From: Romanomermis culicivorax | Lineage: Eukaryota > Nematoda > Enoplea > Mermithida > Mermithidae | Assembly (NCBI GenBank): GCA_963922205.1 | Contig: CAWUHX010000153.1 | Location: forward strand, 310,001 to 374,000 | Direction of reading: 5' to 3' | DNA: 64,000 bases | Shown: positions 54,101 through 64,000 of the stretch, in pieces | Layout: each line of letters opens with the position of its first letter | How positions within the stretch are numbered: the first letter of the stretch is position 1 | Notes under the pieces: generated by a model | What the model was told of the DNA's origin: nothing | The model's database searches: none | Seen by the model: only the letters and a program-made list of their open reading frames with translations | Translations under genes and position numbers: made by a program

Positions 54101-57100
54101 TCCAGGTGATACACATGACACTTGGTTTTCTCGACTCTTTTTTGTACCCAAGAAGACAGGGGACTTGAGGCCAGTCATTAATCTCTGACCCTTGAATCAT
54201 TTCATTATTCATGAACATTTCAAAATGGTAAGCATTTCAATGCTAAATGATCTTTTGCAACCAGGTGATTTTTTGGCAAAAATTTATCTGAAAGATGCTT
54301 ATTTGGCTATTCCTATTGCCGAGAAACACAGAAAGTTCTTATCTTTTGAATGGTCAGGGCAATGTTTTCATTTTAATTGTCTACCATTTGGACTGGCCTC
54401 AGCCCCTCGTGTTTTTACAAAAATGCTCAAACCTTTCACTTCTCTGATTCGACAGATGGGCCTGCCAATCATTATATATCTAGATGATATGCTCCTGATG
54501 AACCAAACTGCGATAAGCCTGAAGAATGATATCACCTTAGTTTCATATATCCTAACTAATTTGGGGTTCATCATAAATGAAGAGAAATCGGAGACAGCAC
54601 CTGTCCGAAAAATATCTTTCCTCAGCCTTCTAGCGGACTAAGTTTCAATGCTGTTTAGCATTTCTGATGACAAAATCGTGTCAATCATAAATAAATGCAG
54701 AGTTCTCATCAATGCAAATTTTATCATTGCCAGGGACCTAGCTCACCTGCTCAGAACCATAACTTCAGTCAGCCAGGCTACTATTCAAGCACATTTATAT
54801 AGTAGGCATCTTCAAACTTGTCTGATTGAAGCACTCAAATTTCATAAGTCATACCATGCGCCCATTGTTCTGTCCACTGAAGCAAAGAATGAATTAGGCC
54901 TGTGGTCCAGACAACTGTCCAGTTGGAATGGAAAAAATATACTTCCAGAGAAAAGTGCCATCTCTGTTTTTTCTGATGCACCTAATACTGGCTGGGGTGC
55001 CTACTGTAATGGCAAAAGTTCGTCGGGCCTATGGAATGAAAATGAAAAAAGCCTGCATATTAATTGCAAAGAACATTTGGCAGCATTTTTTGCATTAAAG
55101 ATCTTCACCCCAAACTTGCATGGAGTTTCGATAGCATTAATGCTAGATAAGTCTACAACCGTAGCTTACCTTAACAAAATGGGTGCAACAAAAAACAGTT
55201 TTCTTTGTAATCTTTCAATACAAATTTGGAGTTGGTGCCTGGACCCTAACCTAACCCTCCAGGTGGTACACCTTCCAGGATGTGAAAATTTGCAAACTGA
55301 CCAAGCCTGCAGAGCTAAGGCAGATAGGAGCAACTGGAAACTTAGCTTTTCTGTTTTTTCACTGATAAATGAAAAATGGGGCCCACTGAACATAGATCTT
55401 TTTCCAGATAGGAACAACAAACGTCTAAATAGTTCTGTTTCTTGGAAACCAGATCCAGATGCTCTGTGCATAGATGCCTTGAGTTTCTCTTGGCAGAACC
55501 ATGGGGCACTTTATGCCTTCCCCCCCCCCTTCTGTCTCATGAGTAAAGTCTTGAGGAAAGTTATGCAGGAAGAAGTTGAGATGGTATTGATTGCTCTAAT
55601 CTGGCCAATGCAAATTTGGTGGCCAACATTGCTGTCTGTGGCCACAGAATTTCAATTCTTTCTCTATAACCATTCCTCTATCTTGATAAATTCAGAGGAT
55701 AAATTGCATCCACCGATTGAGAATGGCACCCTTCATCTTTCAGGGTGGAAAATATCAGGGAAACCTGGCAGAGCCGAGGCCCTTTGAAGGATGCTGCCCA
55801 TGTCTTGTTACAGTCATGGGCCCTCAGTACCAAAAAACATTATAACTCGGCCCTCAGAAAATGGGTTTGCTGGTGTAATGAATGGGAAATTGATCCCATT
55901 CAGGCAACTGTAGTTAACTTGGCTAATTATTTAACAGCTCTACATAAAGAAGGCCTAAGATACCAGACCATTCTGGAGCTAAATCAGCTATTTGTACAGT
56001 ATTAAAAGAAACTAACCCGAATTTGAAAGATATTCCCTTACTGCCATGCATCTTAAAGGGCATTTTTCGTTCTGATCCTCCTGGGCCATGCTACACGTCT
56101 ACATGAGATGTCAACACAGTCCTCAATTTCCTCGAGTCTATGGACCTATCTGATAGAGGTTCAGAAACATACAGAAAATTGTTTACATACAAAGTTGTTA
56201 TGCTTTTGGCCTTGAGTAGCCCCCAGAGATCTTCAGAGATTTGTAAACTTTCCACTCAATACATGCAGATCTTCTCAGATCACTTGGTTTTTTCGATTCC
56301 AGAAATGACAAAAACCCCAAATTTTGAGCTACCTCTAGACGTTGTTGTACATAAGTTTTCTAACCCCTTACTTTGCCCATATTTGCATATAATAGAATAT
56401 ATTTCCTTTACAAAACCAATCAGGGCCATTAATTCTCATCTTTTTCTCTCATATGTAAAACCATTCAAGGAGGTCACTCCTACCACTATCTCTCGTTGGA
56501 TCATCAGAGTATTATTTCTAGTTGGTATTGACATCTCTTTGTTCAAAGCCCATTCTGTCTGTTCTGCCTCGTCACCTAAAGCATTTTGGAATGGCCTAAC
56601 AACAAAAGAGGTTTTAAAAGTGCCAACTGGTCACCCAATTCAAAAACCTTCTTTCCCTTTTATAATAAGACAATCATTCACAAAAGAGCGACCTTTATGG
56701 AGGCAGTTTTTTGTACCAAGGTACAGTATCTGTTCTGTTCGCTTTGAACACGCATATGTTAAGTCGAGCTGTTTCTGTGTAGTAGAATAGAATATTTTGC
56801 TAGGCCTTTAGGCCAATGTGAAATATATATTCTGCTAACAAAAACAGCGAAGACTTAACATACCTGCCTCCCTGCCCCTTTTTACCAATCAGGTTCCTTT
56901 GTATGGGAAACCCTGGTTACGGCCAAACAAATACCGGGACAACTCTCCCCAGAATGATTCATGATACAAGAACTGACCAGTAGGTCGTCGTAATGCTCAC
57001 ACATTTGGCCATGGCAGGCGCCCCTTTTGAATCAAAAAATTCATTTTTTAATTACATCTGTTTGTGGGCCATACTGTATTTAGGAAAATTTTTTCACAAA

Positions 57101-60100
57101 GTACATAATGATTTTGTGTTCTCTTTGTCCGACCTCTGACCCCAGTTGGGGCTTTTTTCCATCTGTTTGAATTATTTAAGTGTAGCAGTTGTTGCCTACT
57201 TTTTCTTGTTGGGCGTTTGTTTTTCAATAAATGGCTCTCATGAATACTGAATGGTCACTAGGTACAGAGACCAAAGCAAGCTAAGACTCTGCCTCTCCTT
57301 CAGCTTTTAAGTGAGCTCATTAACTTATAGTTTGAGTGAATAAGCATATGTTAAGTCTTCGCTGTTTTTGTTAGTAGAATATATATTTCACCTTGGCCTA
57401 AAGGCCTAGCAAAATATTCTATTTCTCTTCAAACAGTGTGTTAATATCGTCGCAGCAAACTTTATAGGCTATCAATGACTGATGAATGAAAAAAAATTCT
57501 GGATATTCTCTGTTAATCCTGTCAGATTCGGATTTGAAACTGAAATTCTTACTTTTTGTGTGTGGTGGTGGGAAATAGCCGCATCTGGCAACACTGTTTG
57601 TACCATCTTTTAGAATGTGCAGACAATTATAGCTCCCAAAAGGGTACACTAATCTGATTGAAATTTTATTACAATGTGGTGGACATTAGTGGCTACAGAA
57701 ATGAAGAAAAAAATTCTGCGGCATCCTGTTGGAAATTGGCCAAGTAAAGGCGGATTCATACTTCATCCAGCATCTAGTATCCGAAAAAAGTCTATTTTTA
57801 GATTATTCATCCTGGGGTCGTCTGGCAATCGGGCACTGGATGATGTCATTTTTTTCTTTTTCCCACGCTGCTGTCCCATTTTCTTGCCGGAAGACGGGAA
57901 TTTTGCCGGATCAAGAGTAGAAACAGTTTGTGGAAAGCATATTTTGTATGTACTTTCAATAGAACCACGTGTTTAATTGTTTTTTGCATATACAATATAT
58001 GTGGGAGATATCGATTTTTTAGTTGAGGCAAAATTTCGTGTTTTTAATCATGATGTTCGTTTAATTTTTGATTGCTGAATATTCTGAATGTTTTATCTGT
58101 TCTTGAAAGCATAAAAAACGCTAGATCAAGAATATCTTGTTCGTCTGACATCATCAACTAATAATTCCGGGTAGAATTGGAAAATAATATTATGTTTATT
58201 TTTCATACGCCATTTCTCTTGAAACAAAATATTGAACAGATTTCAAAGTATTTAAACATAGTAAAATCAAGAATAAACTGTCATCGGGCCTTTCTAGCGC
58301 CGGAAGAAGTATGAATTGCCATCCGATCCGGCAACTTGCCGGACTGGCAAATTCACACTAATTCATATGCTGGAAGCCAAATTGCCGGATGCCGCACACT
58401 GAATGCCGGAAGCTAAAAATAACTTGCCGGACACCGGATGCCGAACGCCGGATGAAGTATGTATCCGCCTCAAAGCTCCAAATGACTTTTTCGTTTTTTC
58501 CGAATTACATTTTCACACTTTAAAATAGCGTAAAAAGTGTGAAGTAAGAGACTGAAAATTATTTTTCATAACTGAATATAGACTATTGTCTCCTGCATGT
58601 AGTAAATATTTGGCTACAGAGTAACGCCTTTTCTGAGCAGTTGTATTTCGAAACACGTACACAGACTGAGAAATGTCTAAAAATATAAAAATTATAAACT
58701 TTAGAGTAATGTATAGTCTGTTTTTTTTAAATGCTTGTAACCGAAAAAAGATGAAATAAAGTATGCATTGCTCGTTCAATTACCGCGCGTGTGCACACTA
58801 TACTGTATTACGGGAAACACTAGTTTGTTAGAAAAATGGGTGGACTAGTTTGTTAGAAAATGCCCGATTGGGCAGAAAAAAGAATATACTTGCCTGGATA
58901 GTTGCCAAGCTAGAAAAAGGAATGGACCAGATTTTTGAGAATTTGGGTTGAAGTCTGGAAAACCCACTTTTGTAATATTGGATTTTCATTCTTTCTCATT
59001 GAAAATTTTTTCATGTACGTGGAAAAGTATATTCTGTACACCGGCACACCTACCAACCGTTGATGCACATTGGGTGGGGGAGTGAACCCTTCCACTGAGA
59101 TTTAGATACTCCTGGCTGGCCGCTAGAAAAAGTCGATTGACTCTCTCTGGACTGTTTCAAAATCTTAAAACATATGAAAAAATGTTTTTTTGACAAGAAT
59201 TAGTGAAAATTGAAAGTTTTCTTGAACACCAGAAATGTGGCATTTTCATTCAACAGGCTCTATGTGTATATTTTTTGTTCAATGTAACATATATTTGAAT
59301 GCAAAGCTTGATCAAAAAAGAACTATAACACATTTCTTGGCACTGAGCAGAGCAAGTTTGCCCGTCACATTAACCGAGATAGAGATGAGTAGTTAGTAAA
59401 TAGTCTTTCATGTAGTTTCCTGATACAATTTGTTTCATGTAGAATCAAACATGCATCTATTTGAAGACATATGTTTGGGGATGATAATTGCGTCAAAGTA
59501 CTATGTTCATGGCAGGATCAAAAACTTATTAAAGACATTTTTGTATGCTTTATCCTATTGCCCTGTCTGTAGGCAGTGCGCAATGACCTCAATTTTAGCA
59601 GTTGCACTAGCTTGTCAATGATATCAAGTGTTTGCTATAATCTCCATGTCTTCAGTATTATCCCCACTCGAGATGTTCGGTTGCCCTATTTTCACAAATT
59701 TTTTTATTTCTAAACAAAAATTCCTGAACCTGAGCTAAAACCTTAGTATTAGCTGATCTAAAGCCTGGTGTGAGGATTATTAGTTCTGCCAGAATTGATC
59801 TTGACATTGTGATTAGCTGAAACTGGGCTTCACACTTTGAAAATCTTATGACCAGGGTACCCAGTCTTCACAGTACTCATGTTACCCATGTATTTTGCAT
59901 ACCCAGCCTGAGTACTATATTTAAGTACTTGAACATTGGAGTACTTATGTATTTTACCCATACAATATCTTGTTAAAAATTCGTTTACACAGGTTACCTG
60001 AATACCTAGGTAGCACCCAGTTGTCATTTTTGAAATTGACCTGAGTAGGTATACCCAGCTACCCAAAATACCTGGGTACCCAGTACAAAGCACGACTGAA

Positions 60101-63100
60101 GATCAACAATTTAATCCAGACATTCAGACTATCTCAGATTGGGTTAGTACAACTAACCCCTGGTTTTTATAGTGCCCAATGACGCCCTTTCAATCACAGG
60201 CATAAGTTGAAAAAAGCAAAATGACTATAATATGCCAATCCCTCACTATTTGAGCTTGAGTTAGAGGCATAGATTCGGATTAGTCAGGACTTAAAACTCT
60301 ATATTGTTATTGGTTTAGCATTTCTCCACATTTGAGCGAAGTCAACCATTAGCTTGCATATAATTTTCATTGAGAAAAATTTTTTGTGGTTGGTACAATT
60401 TTGATACAATGGAAGGACAAAATGCACGAAGCTACATAATATACTTTTCCCCAGATACGAAAAATTTTTTAATGAGAAAGAATGAATATTTTATATTACA
60501 AGAGTGGATTTTTTAAACTTTAACCCAAGTTCTCGAAAACCTATTCGACTCCTTTTTCTAGCTTGGCAACTATCCAAGGAAGTATATTCTTCTTTTTTCT
60601 GCCCCATTGGGGAATTTTCTAATAAACTTGTTTATTAATAAATGACTTTTTAAAGTTAAAGGCTAATTTAGTTTTATATCAAGTAATGTTTCATGAAATC
60701 TATCAATCAAGTCCTTCCGCTCAAATCCATATACTCAAAGTGAGATTTAAAAAACTTGATGCTCAGATTTCAACCATAGGTGGCGCGACAGCGTCAACCT
60801 ATAATATACTTGGCCCCCAATTTTCATGTCCCCCCCTCCTAGAGCCAAAACGGTAAGAGCTAGAACCTTCGAGTTTTTTGCATAATATCGGGCATAGGGG
60901 CAAACTATGGGGTGCCTTTCGTCATTTCGCCTCTATCTGCAAGTGGTGCTCGGTGGGGCCCCAAGAACAGGTAAAAAACGCACTTTTTTAGGCCCCCCAG
61001 TTCCACCATGCCCAGCAATAGGTGTGTCATATCCATCCTCCATACTTCGGCCTAAGCATCTTGAGGGTGTAATCTCAAATGCGAATTTTTTTTTGAAAAA
61101 TGGCCTCAATTCAATTATATGGTTGTCCAAAGTCCCGGAAAACGCCGAATTCCCCAATTTTGTTATACAATACTTATGGGTTCAAAAAATAATTTTTTTC
61201 AGCATAATGCACTACTAATTTTTTAGCCGTTTCAAATAAACCTGTAGCCTTATTGGAATTTTTGGGCTGCAAGGGTTTTCGACCATTGGGAATTTGATGG
61301 ACGCGGTCACTTTACACGAAAAATTATCCCGGGTGTGAACAAGCGTATTTCCGTGATTTTTCAGTGGTGGGAGTTTTCAACTGCGGGGAATTCAATAGAC
61401 GTCCTCACTTTACGCAAATAAATTATCCAAGGTGTAAACAAGCGTACTGCCGTAATTTTCTTGTGGAGGGGATTTTCGACAACGAGGAATTCAATGAATG
61501 TGATCACTTTACACCAAAAATTATCCCGTGTGTAAACAAACGTATTTTCGTGTTTTTTTGATGGGAGGGGTTTTTGACCACGGAGAATTTGATGAATGCG
61601 ATCACTTTACACAAAAACTTATCCCAGTTGTAAACTAACGTATTTTCGTGATTTCACGGTGGGCGGGGTTTTCGATCACAGAGAATTTGATGAATGTGAT
61701 CATCTTACAAAAAAAATATTGTTCACAAAAAATTCACTTCCTTTATATTGGATTTTCATTCTTTCTCAAAAAAATTTTCTATGTCGGTGAAAAAGTATAT
61801 TCTGCAGCATCGTGCATTTTGTCCTTCAACTGGCATCAACTACAGTAAAATTTTTCTATATGAAAATTATATGCACCTGACTTCAAGTGTAAAGAAATGG
61901 TAAACCGATAGCATTCTAACTCCCGACCAATTCAAAACTCCTGCCTTTCACACTAGCTGAAAAATAGTGAGGGAGGCATATTATAGTCATTTTCAGAACT
62001 ATAAAGGAACCTGAGGTTCGTTGCACTAACCCAACATGAGGATAATCTCAACATCGGGATTTAATTGATGATCCTCAGTTTAAGCTATTCACAATGTCCA
62101 AATTATTTTCTTCTAATGCACAAATCATACTCACTTCAGAAATAACTAAAACTGGGGTTTAAGTTCGGGTTTGGGAATTGCAGAAATTTTTATATTTATT
62201 TGCTTTAGAGATAAGAAAATTATGCGAAAATTTTAGTGCAACCCAACAGCTCGAGCTGGGGATAATCTCGACATTGAGCTCGTTATGATCTGGATGACAT
62301 TCAAATTATACCGAACTTGAGATCAAACGGAGTGGCCTTTTTGTTCGAGATTACCATGAGCTTGAGCTCAGACCCCTTTAGTGCAACTGGGATTTGGTTA
62401 CAGTGATTGGGCACCGATCTGCCAATGGGAGAACAGGGTAAAGCATACAAAAATGCATCTGATTTAGACCTGCCTATATTAGGAGTGTGCGCGAAATCCC
62501 GTTCCTGGTTTTCCCCGACTCTACTCGCACTCCCACGGCAACAGTATGACTTTTTTGAAAGCAAGATCGGAGCGACAACGATGAGTGAAATTGCTTCCCA
62601 TTTTCAATCCCGCAACAACCGCTGTTTCTGCAAATTTCAGTTTAAATCCAAAAACTGTGAATGGTGCTATTTTGTTCAATAGTTAAATAGAAGAGAATAA
62701 ATTTGTTTGTAGATTGCAATCAGTAGAACTTAAGGAGTGAATTCTATATGATATGTTATATAAAATGAGTGAATGAAACGTATCTTGCACAATCGATTTA
62801 GTTCTTAGAAGACTTTGTGCTGTAGCTCTTTTTTCTAAAAAAGCTGAATGGGATTTTATGTGCCACTTTCCCTCAGTTGATTCCTTTTGTTGACACCAAA
62901 TTCAGTAAAAATGTTCAACATAGTTGGAAGCAAACATGTGTGAGAGGGGACATGGGGGTATAAACTTCCACGAGGGTTTTGAAACTGGAAAATTTGTTAT
63001 GCAAAAAATTTTTTGGTCAACTTTTTTTTAATTTTTTGTCTCACAAAATGCTAAAACACCAAGGTCCACGCCTGTACCCTCCTAAAAATTTCAGAGATGC

Positions 63101-64000
63101 ACATGCTTGGTTGGAAAGTGTGTTGAAGCACTCAGCTGCAGAATATACTTTTTCACAGACATAGACAATTTTTTTGAGAAAGAATGAAAATCCAATATAA
63201 AGGAAGTGAATTGTTTCCAACTTTGACCCAAGTTCTCAAAAATCTAGTCCACTTCTTTTTCTACCATGGCAACTGTCGAAGCAAGTATATTCTCCTTTCT
63301 TCTGCCCCATCGGGGCATTTACTAATAAACTAGTGATTGGTATGATTGATCAATGTAAAACAGAAAGGATCTATGAAATTTACATTGCGATCGCGCATAT
63401 CAGAACATGAATTTCTACAAACTCCACATAATCGATATAAATGTTCTACCTATGCTCTGAATACTGGCCGTTTCTTCCGTTCTTGGAGTTCAACCGACAC
63501 AGTGTGCCTAGAACATGCCTAGCTTTAGCGGACAATAAAAACCTCATAGCGTCTATAAAATAGCTGCCAATTTGGTTCAAAACACCGCCACCCGCATCAC
63601 AGTCCCACGTCCAATCGTAAACATTTTCGGACGATATGGGCGGGCACCTACAGTAGGGAATGGAGAAAATATGTAAAATTGACCTAAAATTAAGGAAATT
63701 ACGCATTAATCACTTGATATTCACATCGCAGAATAATGATGAACCTAAAGAATTATTGATTAAATGATCTCTTATTTTGATCAACGCTGGTCGTAATTCA
63801 TTCGAATAAGCCACATGAGCCAACAATTGAGGATAATATTTGGATGCGTCCAGCAAACTGATTGCTTCTTGGAGGTTCAAGCTCATGGGTGCCGAACATA
63901 GAACGTGTTTGCCGATACCAAGAGCGCTCAGTACAATGTGGCACTTGAGTGATGGTCGGCAATCTATGATGACCATTTCGACATCTTTGCGAAGTACAAC
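44935..64000 (-). CDS. GFOD: GFOD1/2-like protein (Gfo/Idh/MocA family), last four exons
   Basis: Exons (minus) 64000-63714, 63647-63450, 47014-46734 and 45122-44935 join with matching phases (2, 2, 1). N-terminal part: second half of the Rossmann fold ([32 protein letters not shown]) and the [14 protein letters not shown] helix. Then the family block [28 protein letters not shown] and the C-terminal oxidoreductase-type domain ([11 protein letters not shown]...[12 protein letters not shown]), ending [19 protein letters not shown]. Canonical family enzymes use an EKP lysine; here the site reads CSAP, as GFOD proteins also lack it, so redox catalysis is unlikely. The first exon(s) with the GxGxxG motif lie right of the window. 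The 16.4 kb intron hosts the DIRS and MITE elements. Confidence 0.85.
45130..46409. other. Last intron of the GFOD-like gene
   Basis: Low-complexity purine-rich stretch at 45170-45590 (AAGAAAA-type on the plus strand) that produces long spurious Phe/Ser/Leu frames on the minus strand. No gene. Confidence 0.5.
46410..46570. mobile_element. 161-bp MITE with gcatttacacttcacggc ends
   Basis: 24-bp inverted ends (46410-46433 and 46547-46570) with two mismatches. A further copy of the right end in direct orientation at 46379-46401 suggests a nested or partial second element. Internal gtcacg/cgtgac boxes. Confidence 0.6.
46734..47014 (-). CDS. GFOD: GFOD-like penultimate exon
   Basis: Acceptor ttattttcag, donor GT at 46733, phase 2 in and 1 out. 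It contains [11 protein letters not shown] and [17 protein letters not shown], matching ITSDDFCTFQM and VTVVGSAGRL blocks of vertebrate GFOD. Confidence 0.88.
47170..47450 (+). repeat. Dispersed repeat ATAGGTGGCGCGACAGCGTCAACC (copy 1)
   Basis: Matches 60776-61070: the same ataggtggcgcgacagcgtc opening, ccccctctagagcc(a)aagcggtaagagc and gtgctcggtgggg(c)ccc. Followed by a CAGTGGCGGA terminus at 47452. Confidence 0.65.
47645..48061. mobile_element. 417-bp MITE with CACTACC(A)GGCGAAAC ends and TA duplication
   Basis: Inverted ends of about 20 bp (cactaccaggcgaaactaacc; ggttggtttcgccggtagtg), flanked by TA on both sides. Subterminal zones are full of GACGCGTCC boxes (47680-47705 and 47985-48035), unusual CpG richness for this genome. 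Confidence 0.75.
48151..49500 (+). repeat. Dispersed repeat copy 2 with roughly 93-bp tandem units
   Basis: Colinear with 43411-44668. It includes the GCGCAGAGCGCCGGAAAATTT box at 48537, a CCGCCACTGG terminus-like box at 48670 and about six tandem units (48890-49500). Confidence 0.8.
49501..50159. other. Intronic AT-rich stretch
   Basis: Nothing supportable seen. Confidence 0.4.
50160..51110. mobile_element. Non-autonomous element with TGCGCC subterminal repeat arrays
   Basis: The two ends are imperfect inverted copies (left ..ggtttgtagcca at 50168-50179, right tggctacacccc at 51089-51100). Each carries about nine irregularly spaced boxes of the type (A/T)NTGCGCC (left 50180-50330; right 50940-51070 in inverse orientation). 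The interior of about 600 bp has no coding capacity. Arrays of subterminal boxes are transposase-binding sites in several class II families. Confidence 0.7.
51111..52585. other. Intronic stretch between elements
   Basis: No supportable gene. 52060-52540 has ttttggcacaaaaa and aaaaactgcaa-type repeated phrases, low complexity. Confidence 0.4.
52586..52730 (+). repeat. Left inverted terminal repeat of the DIRS element
   Basis: Begins attctactacac. Reverse complement of the region up to about 57376 with scattered differences. Confidence 0.85.
52781..54016 (+). pseudogene. gag: DIRS gag-like ORF1
   Basis: An Asp/Ser-rich N-terminus ([18 protein letters not shown]), then a helical region. TAG at 53348 interrupts an otherwise continuous frame that runs on to about 54014. 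Position and composition match DIRS ORF1 (gag-like). No zinc knuckle. Confidence 0.65.
53971..55787 (+). pseudogene. pol: DIRS reverse transcriptase and RNase H
   Basis: RT entry ([12 protein letters not shown]) in one frame, core in a second ([44 protein letters not shown] with catalytic YLDD at about 54474), stop TAA region at 54639, then RNase H ([44 protein letters not shown]) and the DIRS/Ngaro-typical block [16 protein letters not shown]. Frame breaks near 54070-54190 and a stop between RT and RNase H make it non-functional. Confidence 0.88.
55745..56790 (+). pseudogene. DIRS tyrosine recombinase
   Basis: N-terminal SAM-like part ([21 protein letters not shown]), a frame break near 56005-56140, then the catalytic part. 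The first Arg is present ([12 protein letters not shown]). The HxxR box reads AHSVCSAS, with Cys where the second Arg is needed, and the C-terminal Tyr motif is not evident. It would replace integrase in joining the element to DNA, but this copy cannot. Confidence 0.85.
56752..56873 (+). repeat. Internal complementary region of the DIRS element
   Basis: A joined inverse copy of both outer ends, junction at 56788/56789. It serves as template for circular-junction completion in the DIRS replication model. Confidence 0.88.
57240..57420 (+). repeat. Right inverted terminal repeat of the DIRS element
   Basis: Ends ...ggcctagcaaaatattct. Inverse of the left repeat plus an extra outer segment that is also present in the internal complementary region. 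Confidence 0.85.
57748..58470. mobile_element. 723-bp MITE with AGGCGGATTCATACTTCATCC ends
   Basis: Inverted ends of 21 bp with one mismatch (57748-57768 and 58450-58470). The right subterminal zone (58320-58460) and part of the left carry about ten TGCCGGA boxes. No coding capacity. Target duplication not clear. Confidence 0.75.
58471..58843. other. Intronic AT-rich stretch
   Basis: No supportable feature. Confidence 0.35.
58844..60632. mobile_element. Foldback element with about 190-bp inverted ends
   Basis: 58844-59035 is the reverse complement of about 60450-60632 (shared ctagtttgttagaaaa, gcccgattgggcagaaaaaag, ttggcaactatcca and gattttcattctttctcat phrases). The interior of about 1.4 kb has no gene. 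Related ends recur at 61737-61990 and 63140-63345. Confidence 0.7.
60776..61075 (+). repeat. Dispersed repeat ATAGGTGGCGCGACAGCGTCAACC (copy 2)
   Basis: Matches 47170-47450. Frames on both strands are artefacts of the repeat. Confidence 0.65.
61080..61730 (+). repeat. Dispersed repeat copy 3 with roughly 93-bp tandem units
   Basis: 61080-61260 matches 43968-44150. 61260-61720 holds five tandem units like those at 44140 and 48890. Several units stay open in one frame, giving repeated [13 protein letters not shown] peptides. Confidence 0.75.
61737..63345. mobile_element. Second, left-truncated copy of the foldback element
   Basis: 61737-61990 is the reverse complement of about 60210-60480, and 63140-63345 matches 60450-60632 in the same orientation. 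The outer left end is missing, where the tandem-unit repeat abuts. 62000-63140 has no gene I can support. Confidence 0.55.
63450..63647 (-). CDS. GFOD: GFOD-like exon (second in window)
   Basis: Acceptor cctactgtag, donor GT at 63449, phase 2 both sides. It encodes [21 protein letters not shown], equivalent to [21 protein letters not shown] in vertebrates, the strongest identifier of the family. Confidence 0.9.
63714..64000 (-). CDS. GFOD: GFOD-like exon (first in window, cut by edge)
   Basis: Open to the window edge, donor GT at 63713, phase 2. It encodes the second half of the Rossmann fold with LGIGKHVLC and the YYPQLL helix. Confidence 0.88.

Larger units (their letters stand above)
52586..57420 (+). 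mobile_element. DIRS-type tyrosine-recombinase retrotransposon
   Basis: Inverted terminal repeats (about 52586-52730 and 57240-57420, the right one longer by about 44 bp) bracket gag, RT, RNase H and tyrosine recombinase. Just inside the right repeat, 56752-56873 is an internal complementary region. Bases up to 56788 are the reverse complement of the left end, and bases from 56789 are the reverse complement of the right end, meeting exactly. That fixes the termini at 52586 and 57420. No target duplication is visible, as expected for DIRS. All frames are broken, so the element is dead. Confidence 0.9.

Noticed and set aside
1..64000. CRISPR array or prokaryotic operon
   Set aside because: Spliced genes, polyA signals and eukaryotic transposons throughout; no array of constant direct repeats with unique spacers.

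Overview
This is a metazoan nuclear window: AT-rich, with multi-exon genes whose introns run from 63 bp to about 16 kb and a heavy load of nested transposable elements. A perfect array of about 18 TTAGGC units at 22119-22226 matches the canonical nematode telomere repeat, so a nematode is my best guess, probably one with a larger and more repetitive genome than Caenorhabditis. That assignment rests on one array and is not certain. Three host genes are supported by splice sites whose phases agree exon to exon. (1) 74-1454, plus strand: the 3' four exons of an unidentified protein. (2) 3785-20216, plus strand: a complete ten-exon FBXO31-type F-box gene of 510 codons. (3) 64000-44935, minus strand: the last four exons of a GFOD1/2-like gene of the Gfo/Idh/MocA family, which runs off the right edge. 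Genes 2 and 3 converge on a roughly 25 kb transposon-rich interval. Layout of the FBXO31 locus: a 1.06 kb hAT-type non-autonomous element with an 8-bp target duplication ends 26 bp before the start codon. Intron 2 (8.1 kb) holds a 1.4 kb terminal-inverted-repeat element and a 5.4 kb hAT-bounded composite that contains interleaved inverted repeats and a 5'-truncated LINE. That LINE is itself interrupted by a 187-bp element carrying a tRNA-shaped sequence. Intron 6 holds a second LINE fragment, and intron 7 a 271-bp MITE plus other dispersed repeats. Intergenic interval 20.2-44.9 kb: a GC-richer stretch with a 51-bp hairpin; the TTAGGC array; a very recent LTR retrotransposon (23354-27168, identical-length 769-bp LTRs, 4-bp target duplication) whose pol has been internally deleted; and an old 14.5 kb LTR retrotransposon on the minus strand (28896-43409). 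The large element has gag, protease, RT, RNase H and integrase, then about 4.5 kb of extra coding sequence beyond integrase that begins with a DEDDy (WRN/RNase D-like) exonuclease-like domain. I consider this extra module the most unusual thing in the window, together with the tRNA-bearing mini-element. GFOD-like intron (about 16 kb): several MITE families with subterminal repeats, three dispersed copies of a repeat carrying roughly 93-bp tandem units, a DIRS element with complete inverted repeats and internal complementary region (52586-57420), and a foldback element in two copies. None of the transposon pol genes looks intact. The two conserved host genes look functional, with clean exons and consistent phases.
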